In this document: piece by piece, positions 11,398 through 22,742 of the stretch | How positions within the stretch are numbered: the stretch's first letter is position 1 | Layout: every line of letters starts with the position of its first letter | DNA from: Nageia nagi | Taxonomy: Eukaryota > Pinophyta | DNA length: 64,000 bases | Reading direction: 5' to 3' | NCBI GenBank assembly: GCA_050084985.1 | Contig: JBITNC010000001.1 | Location: 52,204,001-52,268,000, forward strand | Made by a program: the position numbers and the translations under genes | The notes under the pieces: generated by a model | What the model was told of the DNA's origin: nothing | What the model saw: only the letters and a program-made list of their open reading frames with translations | Databases searched by the model: none

Positions 11398-11400
11398 GAT
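8480..11400 (+). mobile_element. Unclassified insertion splitting gypsy A
   Basis: This block is in excess of the expected protease-RT distance by about 2.9 kb. Its coding-like content is on the opposite (plus) strand: 9247-9435 continuing with stops to about 9560, 9680-9931, 10070-10276 and 10759-11031. The first block has NGRSLIFSP followed after a stop by PNESIHVQREGKLNELDARI; the next reads NHFLFLENDKVNLPFYIFN. These recall uncharacterised plant-mobile-domain-like ORFs common in conifer assemblies, an impression I cannot verify. The right end is a (TA)n run at 11361-11392 and the left end a T-run at 8468-8478. No LTRs or terminal inverted repeats found. Confidence 0.45.
11361..11392. repeat. 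(TA)n microsatellite
   Basis: About 15 TA dinucleotides at the right edge of the block inserted into gypsy A. Confidence 0.9.
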
Positions 11401-11419
11401 AAATTCTATATGTACCTAG

Positions 11420-12338
11420 AGTTACCTTTTATGGAATGATATTATTTATAGGAGTTGGTGTGTCTTCCTCACTTTCAACCAAATCATGTGGGATCCAAAA
11501 CCTTTCAACTTCTTGGAATACATATATAGGGTTGTCTTCTACATGAATAGTAACTTACTTTCCCTTATGCCTAAATTCAATTAACTAATGCAATGTGGAA
11601 GAAACAACCCTAAGCTTATGAATCCATGGTGTACCAAGCAACGAGTTATATGGAAATTTCACTTGAAAAACATAAAAATTTTTATGAACAATTTTACCTT
11701 CTACTTCAATAAGCATAGTAACATAACCAATGCATTCTTTTTTATTATTACCAAACCTTTTTATGCTAATTACACTTCTCTTCATATTTTGCATAAATCA
11801 AAGAAAAGTACTTTTGCAATAATTCAACTAAACAAACATTTACATTAGAACTAGTCTCAATCAATACTTTTTTAATAGGAACACCATCAACATTGACATG
11901 GATATACAGTCCTAGATTCTTTTCTATAACATATTCACTAGGTAATTCATTATCTTGAAAGCAAAGAATGTTACAAACTAGATTTGTATCAAGATTAGTT
12001 ACTAATTTTGTAAATTTAGAAACATGAATATCTGCATAACCTTTAGTCTTTTTAAGTACATCAAATAAAGCATCTCTATGATCATCTAACAATTGCAAAA
12101 GTTCAAAAATACTTATCTTGGCATGAGTTACCTTTAGTTTCTCAAGGAGTTGTTGCATACTAGAATTGCAAGCGATCTCTGTTCTTTCTATCATGGTTGG
12201 ATTAACATCCCCTATATGAATTCCTCTCTTAGCAGTGCTACATAGTTCTTGGTTGAATATGACATTCTTCGTAAGTGATTTAGATTCTTTTGAATCTATT
12301 GCATGGACCTCATATTGTATCTTAACATCATCTAACAA
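11420..12338 (-). pseudogene. pro: Gag-protease region of gypsy A with retropepsin remnant
   Basis: The 190-codon open frame at 12338-11766 and the overlapping frame 11794-11585 together form an aspartic-protease region. The catalytic motif, normally VLIDTGSS, reads VLIETSSNVNV, so the Asp is changed. The C-terminal hydrophobic motif is present as YNSLLGTPWIHKL, followed by SSTLH, IEFRHKGK and ERFWIP, typical of the stretch after gypsy protease. One frameshift lies near 11790. The same domain recurs in the plus-strand gypsy at 25.03-25.77 kb with similar flanking words (ELL/LF...HR.ALF), so the two elements are related. Confidence 0.75.
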
Positions 12339-12876
12339 TTTATATAATTATTTTCTTAATGTCATGCAAGCATTCATTTTGGGACCTCTAACATTGTGAT
12401 ATTGATAAAATTCTACCTCATTGTACTAATTAGGTTTATCAACATGGGAACCTAGTTCTTATTTTATATTAGGTTTTAGCAACCCTTTTTGTAAGCAATC
12501 CTTAAACATAATAGCATGAGCTAAAGCTAACCTTGTGTTCTTCTTGAAATTTTATTTTTTTTCACTCTTTTGTTGGTCTTTAGATTGGGGTTCTTCTATG
12601 GTATGATCCTCTTTATCTTTTTTTTTTCTAATATCTTGCTCACTTTATTTATATAGGAGGATTTCCATTCTTTAAATCACTCATATCAAATAAGCACTTC
12701 ACCTTTTGGTTAAGCCTATGCATAATTTATATAAATGGAAGGTTCATGTTATCCAAAGCTATGAATTATAATTTAGGATGGATGTTATGAACAAACATAG
12801 ATATGACATGAGACTTGAATAATGGCTTGGGAATCATGCTTCATATCTTTTAAAATCTTTGTGTAAACTTATCAAG
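12339..12876 (-). pseudogene. Gag C-terminal remnant of gypsy A
   Basis: Between the protease frame and the gag core. Heavily broken minus-strand coding, Lys/Glu/Gln-rich, with no intact zinc knuckle visible. Confidence 0.35.
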
Positions 12877-13200
12877 TCATTCATTTGGATTTTGGATGGT
12901 ACTAACTAAATCTAAAATTGTCATTTGTCTAGGAACACAATATTTGAAATAGATAGAGAATTCTAAAACAAGTTGTGCATAACAATTAATGATCTTAGTA
13001 GGTAAAGAGAAGTACCAATTGAGTGCATCACCTCTAAATGTAGTAGGAAAGTATTTTTCCATAAAATTATCATTCATTCTAAATTTCAATTCAAAATTCA
13101 TTTTGAAAGCCTTGATATGAGCCATAGTATCTCCCTCACCATGATATGAATTGAATATAGTCTCCACTTGTAGATCTAGTGCCCTAGTGTTGCAAATTTT
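12877..13200 (-). pseudogene. gag: Gypsy A gag core (retrotrans_gag)
   Basis: A 96-codon open stretch holds the gag signature: HIKAFKMNFELKF, then KYFPTTFRGDALNWYFSLP, then an LVLEFSIYFKYCVPR block. These match the helix, the A-x-x-W-(Y/F) turn and the F-x-x-x-F segment of Ty3/gypsy capsid proteins. It lies about 200 bp inside the 5' LTR and primer site, as expected, and leads into the protease frame. Confidence 0.8.
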
Positions 13201-13391
13201 ATCATATAATAGATTTAAATCCCTAGAAATGGTTGGAATACCAATAATGGAATGATTGTTGCCCCCAATGTTGTAAGAAACTTAGCTAGTTCCATTTATG
13301 AAGTACTTGAAATTCAAGACTAGTCCTATTTAAAAGTCCTAGGGTTTTTGGTGTATCTAGTGAAGGATAAAGCAATGTGTCAAAAATAATT

Positions 13392-14117
13392 TTGGTTCAC
13401 CAATTGTTATAACCAAAATAATAATAATTAGGGTTATTTATATCATATTCAATTTAATTAATTAACCATAAAATAATAGTAAATGATGATATGAAATATG
13501 GAAATGACCTAATTAACCTTGGCCTATCAAATTGGATTTACAAAAGATACAAACATGTACTTTACATATTATAATGAATGAAGGTGATATTTGATCAAAA
13601 GAATATGAATGATGAGTTTTCCCAAAGAATGGAGCCATCAATCCAAACTCAACCCAACACCATCACTAAGATCACAATGACACTTCTTGGTTACCTTTAT
13701 AGAATGCTTCACCCTATTCTTGATGTTGTCATCATTCCTTTGAAGCTTGTAATATCATGTACAAATTGATGTTAAGGATCACAATAATGTAGAGCTCAAT
13801 GTATAACAAAATATAGATATGATAGGTAGCATTAAGAAACATTGATTAAGTATGATATAAACAATTGTCACCTATCAAGGATTCAAGATCATATCATAAT
13901 TACTTATGTACAACCCCTCTACCTTTATACGTAATAAGTTCAATGATAAGGCTCCTCCTTAGGCTTATTATAATTTCATGTCAACCTATTATCATAAAAC
14001 AAAAATATAGATGAGAGTGCACAATGATAAGAATAGTTATTTAATTAAATATATAAATCATTTTGAATATCTAAAAGGTATTTTAATTAAATTAAAATTC
14101 TTTTTTAGGTGTTAACA
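13392..14117 (-). mobile_element. 5' LTR of gypsy A with primer-binding site
   Basis: On the minus strand the LTR starts TGTTAACACCTAAAA (at 14117) and ends TATAACA (at 13405), 713 bp. It is followed directly by ATTGGTGAACCAA (13404-13392), a primer site of the TTGGTG type. The plus-strand gypsy at 22.7 kb has an LTR starting TGTTGACACCTAAAA and ending CAACA, followed by TATTGGTGTCCA, so LTR ends and primer sites match between the two elements. Confidence 0.75.
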
Positions 14118-14620
14118 TTAGGAATCAATTCATCCTTGAAAATATCATTGCAATTTGGGAGGGTGTGGGATGGATCAAAATTACTCAAAATAACAATATT
14201 TGGATTAAGATAGATCTAAAAAATGCTTATAAACACATTAAATTATAGTTCATTATTATTATGCTTCAGACTATTTATTTCAACCCCCATTTTTTAAGCC
14301 TAGAAATATTTTGTTTAAGAATGCCTTTGTATTCTAACCTACACAATATTAATACTAAAGTTATTTGGTTATTTCACTAGCTCCTTCTTTCAATGTTCTT
14401 ATTATAGATATTTTTAATTATATAGTTACTTAGGGTAGTGAAAGGTATTTTTCTCCCCTATAATCAAGGTCAACTTATCAATGGTCACATTCTTGATTAT
14501 TCCTTTCTAACTTTAAGAGATAAATAATAATTTCTCATATAGTTTTTACATTGCCTGGATAATTTTTATACTACCTCTAGATCAAGTGTCTAATGGCAAG
14601 ATTTTCCTAATTACTTAGAA
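14118..14620 (+). pseudogene. LINE (non-LTR) reverse transcriptase fragment
   Basis: The plus strand reads NQFILENIIAIWEGVGW, IWIKIDLKNAYKHI, then after decay NGHILDYSFLTL. These align with plant L1-type RT blocks: the ENI-AIWEG segment, the IDFEKAYDR block (catalytic Asp retained as ID) and the NGH-FADDSFLTL box, in which the catalytic pair has become LD. The fragment begins exactly where the gypsy A LTR ends, so gypsy A probably inserted into this LINE. Its missing 5' part was not found left of gypsy A. Confidence 0.65.
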
Positions 14621-14689
14621 CAATTCTAGTGGAAATGGGCCTAGCTAGGAAAAATATTTAAATCATTGGGCATTTCTTGAGAAGTAATA

Positions 14690-15145
14690 TACTTTAATTT
14701 CTTTGAAAAATAAAATCATTATATACATATAAGTTTTGGAAAAACATAGAAATAGATTGTTCTAAATATAAAGTCAAGTTATATGATCACAACTTTTTAT
14801 AATCGAATATAAAATCAAACTAATACTTGCTAAATCTACCCTATCATACTAGGAGACAACTAGATGAAACATCAACCCAAAATAGCAACATCTAGACTAA
14901 ATTTGAAGATAAAAATGTAGTCTTGGGTATACCAACCTGATCAAAGGAGATAGGAATACTACACTCGATGTTGAGTGCACTGTGCTTGGTTACTAGGGTG
15001 CATTACACTTGGGGAACAAGCTCTTGGGAAAATTGCACTTAAAAAATAAGTTGCTTTGCACATTGCACCTCTAGGAAGAGAGCTACAAAACTTAAGAAAC
15101 TCAGTCCTAGACCTCAAACAACAAGATAAGTTTTTAAAATTCTCC
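14690..15145 (-). mobile_element. 3' LTR of copia B (family A type)
   Basis: It follows the polypurine tract at 15146-15156 on the minus strand. Its distal half (14695-14930) repeats 5336-5570. The ORF-like stretch at 14959-15174 is LTR and polypurine sequence, not a gene. It contains GC-richer words such as CAAGCACAGTGCACTC. The distal end is not resolved precisely. Confidence 0.6.
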
Positions 15146-15156
15146 CCCTTAATGCT
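15146..15156 (-). promoter_or_regulatory. Polypurine tract of copia B
   Basis: Minus strand AAGGGGGAGAA, the plus-strand DNA primer site next to the 3' LTR of Ty1/copia elements. It lies directly downstream of the RNase H region, as required. Confidence 0.75.
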
Positions 15157-18100
15157 GAGGGGACTCACTAACATGATATTTATCTTTAGAAACTAAGTTT
15201 TAACAAATATTTTTGTGAAGATATTTGTAATATTATCCAAGGTATCACATTATCTTAATTTGATGATATCCTTCTCCACCATATCTAGGATGAAGTGATA
15301 CTTCATGCCAAAATGATTTAGATCTATTATGGTGGACTACATTATGTGCTAACTAGATGACACTTTGGTTTTGATAGAATAAAATAGTATTTTAACTTTG
15401 TCTCTCATTAAGTTCCTCTTAAACTTCTTGTAACCAAAATGCTTGGATACTAGAACTTACGATTGGAATATACTCTACTTCAGTAGATGAAAGAACAATA
15501 GTGGTTTGCTTCTTTGAACTCTATGAGATGAGTCCAAAACCAAGACTAAAATAATTTTTGGATGTATACTTTCAATCATCCAAGTTACTACCCCAATTAG
15601 AGTCACTATAGCCATAAAGTTTTACCTCATCATGCTTATAGTAGTGTATGCTAGAGTTTGATGTAACTTTGATGTACCTCAAAATACTCTTGGTTGCCTT
15701 CATATGTTCATCAATAGGATCACTCATGTACCTTAACACAAGTGAGACAACATGGGAAATATCTAGCCTAGTGTTGGTGAGAAACATCAAGCTTCTAACT
15801 AGCTTCTAAATATGATTACATCAACCTTTGGGGTATTTCATCATCTCTACATAATAGCTTGCCATGAGCTATTGGAGTGGTAAGTGGTTGGAATTCATCC
15901 ATACCATATTTTTTAACATATCATTAGCATATTTGGATTGAATAATGAAGATATCACCTTTGCATTGAGTTATCTCCATGCCAAGGAAGTAGTGCATCAG
16001 TATAAGATCCTTCATCTCAAATTCTTGCATCATAGAGGGCTCAAAATCATCATTTAATTATGCATAATTTCCCATATAGATCAAATCATCCACATACAAG
16101 CATAAAAGTAGAATATCTTGACCTTTCTTCATGATGTATAGAGTGGTATCATTCTTGATCCTTGTGAAATCATATTGATGGAAGTAACATTCAATCCTTG
16201 CATACCAAGCTCTTGGAGCACCTTCTTTAACTTGTACATAAGTTGTTCATGACTACCTTTTACCTCAAAGCCTTGAGGTTGTTGAACATATACCTATTCA
16301 TCTACATAGCTATTTAGGATTGGAATTTTAACATACATATGATTCAATTGCCAACATTTATGGGAATTCAAATAAAGAACCAATCAGATTATCTCTTACC
16401 TTGCTACCAAGTAAATGTCTCTTCATAGTTAATGCCATAGCATTAGGTGAAGCCCTTTGCTACAAGCCTTTCCTTATATCTCTTAATGCTCCCATACACA
16501 TTTTATTTGATCTTATAGACCCATTTGTAATGAACATATTTCATTTCTTGGGGAAGTTCCACAAGCTTTCAAGTATCATTTTTGTTAATGGAAAAAATAT
16601 CTTCCTCCATAGCCTTCAACCATAAATCATAAGCACAAGCTTTATCATAGTTAAATGGTTTAATTTATATATTATTTAAAAATGTATAATTAACTATATC
16701 ATCTTTGGATGCATGATCATCCTCATTACCATACATATTCAAATTTTCAAACCATTTTATAACTTTATCAAGTTCACTTGCTTGGCTCTTTATTAATCTC
16801 CTTGAGAAATTCTTATCCAACATTTGATTAGATGGATGTGCTTGAAGTATTATTTTACATTTCTTTACTTCTTCTATCTTGGTAATAGAAGAGTTTTCTT
16901 TGCTTTTTGATAAAAAGGCTACACTTTGGAATAGCTATCTCCATTGGATTCATCATCAACAATGAGTTTTTGATGATCCCATTCTCTCCCTTCACCAAAA
17001 ATTACATCTTTAGATACAACCTTAAATGTTTTTGGATTATATAATCTATATGCCTTGGTTTGATCACAATAGCCATAAAAAATACATGCTTGACTCTTAG
17101 GATTTAACTTTCTCCTATTTTCCTAAGGAATGTGAGCATAAGCCAGGCAACCAAAAAATCTAAAATGCTTAACATTAGGCTTTTTCTCATACCATGCCTC
17201 ATAAGGTGTGATGTCGTACAAGCTTAAGGTTGGAATTATATTCAAGATGTATACTATTATCATTGCTACATCAACCTAGTATATATTACTCAAGTTTTTT
17301 CTTTATAACATTCTCTTTTCCATCTCCACTATGGTCTAGTTCTTGCTCTTTGATACACCATTTTGTTGCAAAGTACATGAAGCTGCAAGTTGCCTCTTTA
17401 TTCCATAATCATTGCAAAACTTGAGGAATTCATTGGAGCAAAAATCTCCTCCTATATCAATACTTAAACACTTCATAACATATTCACTTTACTTTTCTAC
17501 ATGAGTTTTAAAATATTTAAAATATTCAAAAGATTAATACTTGGAAGTTAGCAATTAAATACAACACATCCTTATGAAATCATATATGAAAGTAAGGAAG
17601 TAGGAGTTTTTACAAATACTTTGTATTTTCATGAGGTCATAAATATCTAAATGCACTAATTAGAGGGGATAGGAATCTCTCCAAGCTTGGACTCTTAGAA
17701 ACTTCATCCATGAGTGGTTTCCCAATGCACATCCTTCACACACTATCTTCTCTTCTTCAATCTTGTGCAGCTCATGGACCATTTGTTGAGATTTCAACAA
17801 TCTCAAACTTGGATAGCATAAATGGCCATATCTTATATGCCAAAAATAATTCTTATTCTCCATAGCTACAATTGTTAGTTGGGTACAATATTCTCTAAAT
17901 TTGAGTGAAAATATTCTATTCTTGGTCATTGGGACTATAGTGACCAACCTATGACCATTGTTCTTATCATAGATTACACACTTTTCATCTTCAAAAATAA
18001 GTTTATAGTTATTCTCCATAGTTTATCCCACACATTGGAACAAGAAGGCTAGGTGATGACTTTGAGGTGAGATATAGATCCAATGTGAGCTATATTAGGC
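15157..18100 (-). pseudogene. pol: Copia B pol, truncated at the 5' side
   Basis: Minus-strand domains in order: GAG-pre-integrase (18019-17660; IRYGHLCYPSLRLLK, then CEGCALG), integrase remnants (about 17600-17000), RT (about 16750-15800, with an intact LYVDDLIYMGN catalytic box at about 16070-16100) and RNase H start (15790-15572; TNTRLDISHVVSLV, SILRYIK, GYSDSNWG). Gag and protease are absent: homology stops at about 18.1 kb, next to the plus-strand gypsy B LTR. Many stops and shifts. Active copies encode the polyprotein that copies and integrates the element. Confidence 0.8.
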
Positions 18101-18788
18101 CTTGGAGCATGATTCCTAGATATACTTAATTATTATTATTTCTTATACCATCCAATGGACACAAGTCTTGGCATAGCAACAAGCAATCTCCCTAGGTGCA
18201 ACATCTAGAAGTGTTAGCAGGCTAAGGGATTTTGTTAATCTAAGAATAGGATATATCATCTTAATCCATCTAGTGGTATTTTAACATCACACTTCTTCCT
18301 TTAGTAGTTTCCAAGTGTGGGAGTTCTACAATAGAGTATCCAAGGTTCAGGGACTAAGGTTATCCCGTCCATTATTCTATGGTACTAGCATTGATCATAT
18401 TTGTGTAGGTGTTGTACCCTAGTTGGCTCCTTAGAGGCCAACATTGATCTCTTTGGGCCTTGTATTGTATCATTTATTATTTTACATCATTAATATATCT
18501 ATTGGGTATTTAAATATCAATATTATCTTATGTATTCTTCTATATTGCAATGTTGAGGTATGATTGTGCATTTGTGCTTGTGTGAGCTAGATGTTGACAT
18601 TATTATGTTGTTTAATATTGAATTGGATTCCCTAGGCTAGGCATTAATATTTACTTATTTGATTTTTCTCATTTGCACTTGATATTATGTTTGGGATCCT
18701 ACATTTGTATTAGAGCTTGAATCTAGCCAACCTTTGAATTAAACTTGTAATTCACAACTACTACACTAGATCTAGCACCAAAAGAGAG
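18101..18788 (+). mobile_element. 5' LTR and primer site of gypsy B (ends tentative)
   Basis: A TTGTATTAGAGC word at 18705-18716 differs at two bases from the tRNA-iMet primer site TGGTATCAGAGC and is preceded by CTACA at 18703, a plausible LTR end. Gag starts at 18789. The LTR start is uncertain; TGTAGGTGTTGTACC at about 18404 is one candidate that mirrors the end. Confidence 0.5.
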
Positions 18789-20230
18789 ATGGCTTCAGTA
18801 AATAAGAGTGGGAAGATGCAACATGAGGAAACCCTAGCTAGTATGGAGAATAAGGTAGAAGGAGGTAGATTGACATCATCTAGGAGAAGGAGCTCCATTC
18901 TAGCTAGATATTCTAGATCCTTAGAGGAAATTTAATGAGATCATTTTGACCATACATAACATGACAAGGATGATGATCACTATATAGAGGTAAATGATCA
19001 CCATTAATAAGTTCATTAGAGGTCAATAAGATTTAGAAACATATGTGAGCCCCACATGTCTTACTCTAGATGAAGAAGAAGAACTAATGGAGAGAGAGTC
19101 AATTTTAAGGAGATCACATAGCTTGAGAGATAAAGGGTCCACTCATCATGAATTCATGGATCACTAAGAGGCTAAATTTTTGAGATCCCATTCTCATAGA
19201 TCTCCATAGGGAACTAACCCTCTCCTAGGAAGGTTCCTAGAAGAGAATGTTTGGAAGATAGAGGAGCAACCCATTATTCTCAAATAATCCAAGCCCATAT
19301 TCTCTAAGAGATATACAGATGAAGTAAAGAATCAGATCCATAATCCTCTTGAGTTGAACCAAATTTTTAGGGAGTACTCCATATCATACCCATAACTGAG
19401 GAGGGACATGAATTTCAATGGCTACCTAGAGATCTTAGAGTTAAATGGAGTTATCTCTTCTGTCACATACTCATAAAGAAATTCATGGGGTAATAAGAGA
19501 GATTTACATTAGAAGATAAATAAAATGCAAGTTCCCTTATATGATAATAAGAAGATGATGGCTAGGGCTTGGCTCCATTAGCTGTAGATGTACTTTACTA
19601 TGATTTTGAACATGTTGGAGGAGGATGAGATTCATTTTGCATCATTGCATTTTAAGGGTTATACCCTTGAATGGTGGTAGCATGTAGTGATCATCCAGGA
19701 TTATCTCCCACATTTCTTATTTTGATGAGTTTGCTTGAATAGTAGTGAAGAGGTTTTATAGAAAGAGAGAGAATGAGTACTTCAAAGATTTGACATATCT
19801 AAAGCAGTAGAGTCTAATGGATGAGTATGTGTTAGATTTCCAAAAAATTATATTCATGGTCCACAACATTCTTAAGGAGATACTAACCTTCCTCTTCATA
19901 GAAGGTTTGATGGAATCTTTGTAGGGAATGGTTAAGGTTTCAAGACCATGAAACCTTGATGATGCCATTAGGGTCATGTATGACTTAGATCCTACCATGA
20001 TCTCTCTTAAGGGAGGGTATATGTATAAAAGGTAGGCCACTTAGAGAATGTTTGCAGATAAATATGAGCCTAATAGGACCAACCCCTTTCCTCTACCTCA
20101 AATAGGCCAGCAGTAAGCAACTAATAGGAGGAAATTGAGAGAAAATAAAAAATGCTTCTATTGTAAGAAGACATGAGATCTAGGAAACTATTACCAAGGC
20201 AAAGGGTAGGTGAAATACATTGAGATATTT
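18789..20230 (+). pseudogene. gag: Gypsy B gag
   Basis: A reading with many stops and several shifts starts at ATG 18789. Its core (about 19540-20040) contains ARAWLHQLQMYFTM (one stop), EDEIHFASLHFKGYTLEWW, FYRKRENEYFKDLTYLKQ and LTFLFIEGLMESLQG: the capsid pattern of Ty3/gypsy gag. A Cys-containing FYCKKTWDLGNYYQGK near 20155-20200 is the zinc-knuckle position with most ligands lost. In active elements the protein packages the RNA genome. Confidence 0.75.
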
Positions 20231-20760
20231 TCAAATGATGATGATGATTCAATTTTGGATCTTGGTACAGACATGTTGGACCAAGAGGAACCCAAAGTAG
20301 AAGTTTCATTGGGAAGCATGATTGCTTTACTCCATGGGGTGAAAAAGTATCTCACATAGAAGGTAGTAGTGCAAGAAGGTGTCTAAGATGTGATGGTCTT
20401 AATCAACCCTAGAGCATCTCATAATTTCATTAATGAGGGCCTTACAAAGAAGAAAGGCCTCAAACAAGGGGTCCAAAGGCATACTCACTTTGGTAGACCA
20501 AATCATGGAGAGATTTGGGATGAGATTGTAAAGCTACATGGTGAGAGTAGGTTTTTATGTATATCCTCTAAAGGGACACCCTCATATCATATTATGTGTA
20601 TAGTGGCTATTCAAGTTGGGTGACATTCACACCAATTACAAGAATCTCACCATGAGTTTTGATATTGAGGGTAAGACCCATACCCTATAGGGAATTTAGG
20701 ATGATTGTGTACAAGTTACCAACAAGAAATTAGAGGTGATTAAGCAACATCAAAAGGGGA
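20231..20760 (+). pseudogene. pro: Gypsy B protease region
   Basis: The 20390-20623 frame reads VMVLINPRASHNFINEGL; the retropepsin motif expected here is D-T-G-A-S-H-N-F, so the catalytic Asp and Gly are replaced. Upstream EEPKVEVSLGSMIALLHGV matches the usual lead-in. Sequence after the stop at 20623 is broken. No RT or integrase follows; the element passes instead into a 30-bp coding tandem repeat. Confidence 0.7.
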
Positions 20761-20769
20761 AAGAGGAAG

Positions 20770-21415
20770 AAAATGATCCCACATTAGACATTGAGGGCTT
20801 TAGCACTATATAATAGGAATTGGTGAGCTTCCATGCCCCACATTGTATATGGAGGAGCTTTGGCACTAGATAAGAAGCAATGATGATCTTCTAAATCCTA
20901 ATTTAGATATGGAGGAGCCTTGGTACATGATATTGAGAAAATATGAGCTCATACACCCCATGTTGGATAAGGAGGGGCTTTTACACCTCACATTGGATAG
21001 GGAGGAGCCTAGGTACTTGATGTTGAGCATTGAGGGGATCTTGCATCCCATGTTATACCTAGAGAGGCTTAGGCACCAAACATTAGGCATGGAGGAGTTC
21101 TTGCATCCCACATTAGGCATGGAGAGGCTTAGGCACCCAACGTTATGCATGGAGGAGTTATTGCATCCCACATTGAGCTTAGAGAGGCTTAGGCATCCAA
21201 CATGAGTCATGGAGGAGTCTTAGAATCCCATGTTGGACCTAGAGAGGCTTAGATACCTAACATTGGATATGAGAGAGTATTGGAATCCCATTTTGAGCAA
21301 AGAGGGGCCACAACACCTCACATTGGGCTTGAAGGAAAATTGAAATATCATGTTGGAAATTGGGAGATATTGACACCCCATGTTGAGCTTAGGGAATTCT
21401 TGGCAACAACCATGG
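20770..21415 (+). repeat. 30-bp in-frame tandem repeat, about 21 units
   Basis: Units of 30 bp encode a decapeptide such as LRHPTLGMEE, LLHPTLSLER or LHPTLGMERL. Alternate units pair into a 60-bp higher-order repeat (GAGAGGCTTAGGCACC units alternate with GAGGAGTT-TTGCATCC units), clearest at 21055-21200. The open frame at 20909-21205 is the same frame (+2) as the protease frame at 20390-20623. The minus strand is open over the same stretch because the unit is a multiple of three without stop words. Confidence 0.85.
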
Positions 21416-21930
21416 AGAAAAGGCTCCATATTTTTCTATTGATGCTTGGTCTTCTTGATATTTTTGTAGGTACATCTATTTATAAATGTCTCAATAACAA
21501 AATTATTGATCGATGTTCTATGATTTAATTTACATCATTCATTAGAGTTTGTACCCATAAACAAGAAGAAATTTCCAATGATAAAATAATAATTAGAATA
21601 GTTGAAATAAAAGTACTAAACAAATTAGTAATACAATGAATTTAAAGTTATGGGGTATATATATTAATATGAAATTCAATACATAAGCCGAAATATGGAG
21701 AGATATATGTATTCTTATTACAAGTTCAAAATAGTATTTCTCTTATATTCTATCTCTATCTCTCTTATACATTCATGTACATCTATTTGATTTGTCTCTA
21801 TCTCCTTCTATCTCTTAGTCTCTCTTTTATTGACTTGATGGTTTTACACTTAAAATAGGTCTTTTATGTTTATATAGGTGCATCACTTTCATCATAATAT
21901 GACAATTTTCCTTAATTATTCATTTATGAT
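21416..21930. other. No feature recognised
   Basis: AT-rich. No ORF with recognisable content; pyrimidine-rich TCTCTATCTC words at 21735-21830. Confidence 0.4.
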
Positions 21931-22420
21931 AGGTTCCATTAGTAATGCTTCATTCACCTAGTTGTTAAGTTGATGAAGTTGTTAAGTTGCTAAGTTGGTA
22001 ACTCATTGAGATTTTAGTTTCTAATTCTCTATTGCTAACATCTTTGTTAATCTTACCTCTTTTGAGATTACTTTTTTCTCAAATTTCCCCCTAAACCATT
22101 TTGGTTATAATTTGGGATACAGTAACAATATTTTCCATGATCATGAATATATTGCTTATAATGAGAATAATGATAGGATCCATTGCTAACGCTTCATTCA
22201 CCTAGTTGTTAAGTTGAGGAAGTCGTTAATTTGCTAAGTCCATAAGTCATTAAGATTTTAGTTTTTAATTCTCTTTTACCAACATATTTCTTAATCTTAG
22301 CCTTTTTTGAGATTACTTTTTTCTTAAATTTCTCCCTAAACTATTTCAATTATAATTTGGGATATAGAATCCAATATTTTCCATGATCATGAATATATTT
22401 ATTATAATGAGAATAATGAT
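21931..22420. repeat. 245-bp direct tandem duplication
   Basis: Copy one 21931-22174 and copy two 22175-22420 abut each other. Both run from AGG(T/A)TCCATT through TTCATTCACCTAGTTGTTAAG and CCATGATCATGAATATATT to GAGAATAATGAT. Similarity is high but not perfect, with mostly single-base changes, so the duplication is not brand new. It probably belongs to the minus-strand gypsy C. Confidence 0.9.
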
Positions 22421-22738
22421 ATGTCTTACAATCATTTTTATTTTATGTGGCATTAATTTTATCATTCTCTTATGGCTTCAACTTGGAACTTTACTCCTCA
22501 ATTCTAGATTTTACATAAGCCTTCAAATGTTGCATATGAACACACACTTGATCCAAATATAAAGGAATAAAAAGTAATATGGTATGAAAAAATAAAATGA
22601 AATATCTAATATATTTTAGCAACATCTATTGGCTCTTCAAAGAAACACCCATCAATGTTTCCCTCTTCTTAAATTTAGTTGTATAATCTAAGATACTTTG
22701 CCCTTTTCTTGATTTGAAATGAAACTACTCCATGATTT
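22421..22738 (-). pseudogene. gag: Gypsy C gag, second half (left of the nested insertion)
   Basis: On the minus strand, from the edge of gypsy D leftwards, the reading is FHFKSRKGQSILDYT, TKFKKRETLMGVSL. This matches the (W/F)-R-Q-x-x-G-Q-S-V-x-(E/D)-Y segment of Ty3/gypsy gag, which follows the part found at 31459-31692 on the other side of gypsy D. The two halves are 8.7 kb apart and in matching order and strand, so gypsy D inserted in this gag gene. Confidence 0.75.
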
Positions 22739-22742
22739 TTTT

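Larger units (their letters stand above)
5800..14117 (-). mobile_element. Ty3/gypsy (Tat-like) element A, decayed and interrupted
   Basis: Minus-strand order is LTR (13405-14117), primer site, gag (about 13167-12877), protease (12338-11420), RT (7854-6860), a second RNase H (6893-6498) and the integrase zinc-binding domain (6268-6065). The order and the extra RNase H fit the Tat/Ogre branch of Ty3/gypsy. A roughly 2.9-kb foreign block (8480-11400) separates protease from RT; in the related plus-strand element at 22.7-31.4 kb that gap is only about 1 kb. Integrase core and 3' LTR are missing, cut off next to a copia LTR near 5.8 kb. Many stops; RT active-site residues lost. Confidence 0.75.

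Noticed and set aside
14959-15174. 71-codon minus-strand ORF as a gene
   Set aside because: It covers the polypurine tract and the start of the 3' LTR of copia B.
20866-21429. Minus-strand ORFs over the 30-bp repeats
   Set aside because: The repeat unit is a multiple of three and lacks stop words on either strand, so both strands stay open. The plus frame is the one in line with the gypsy protease.
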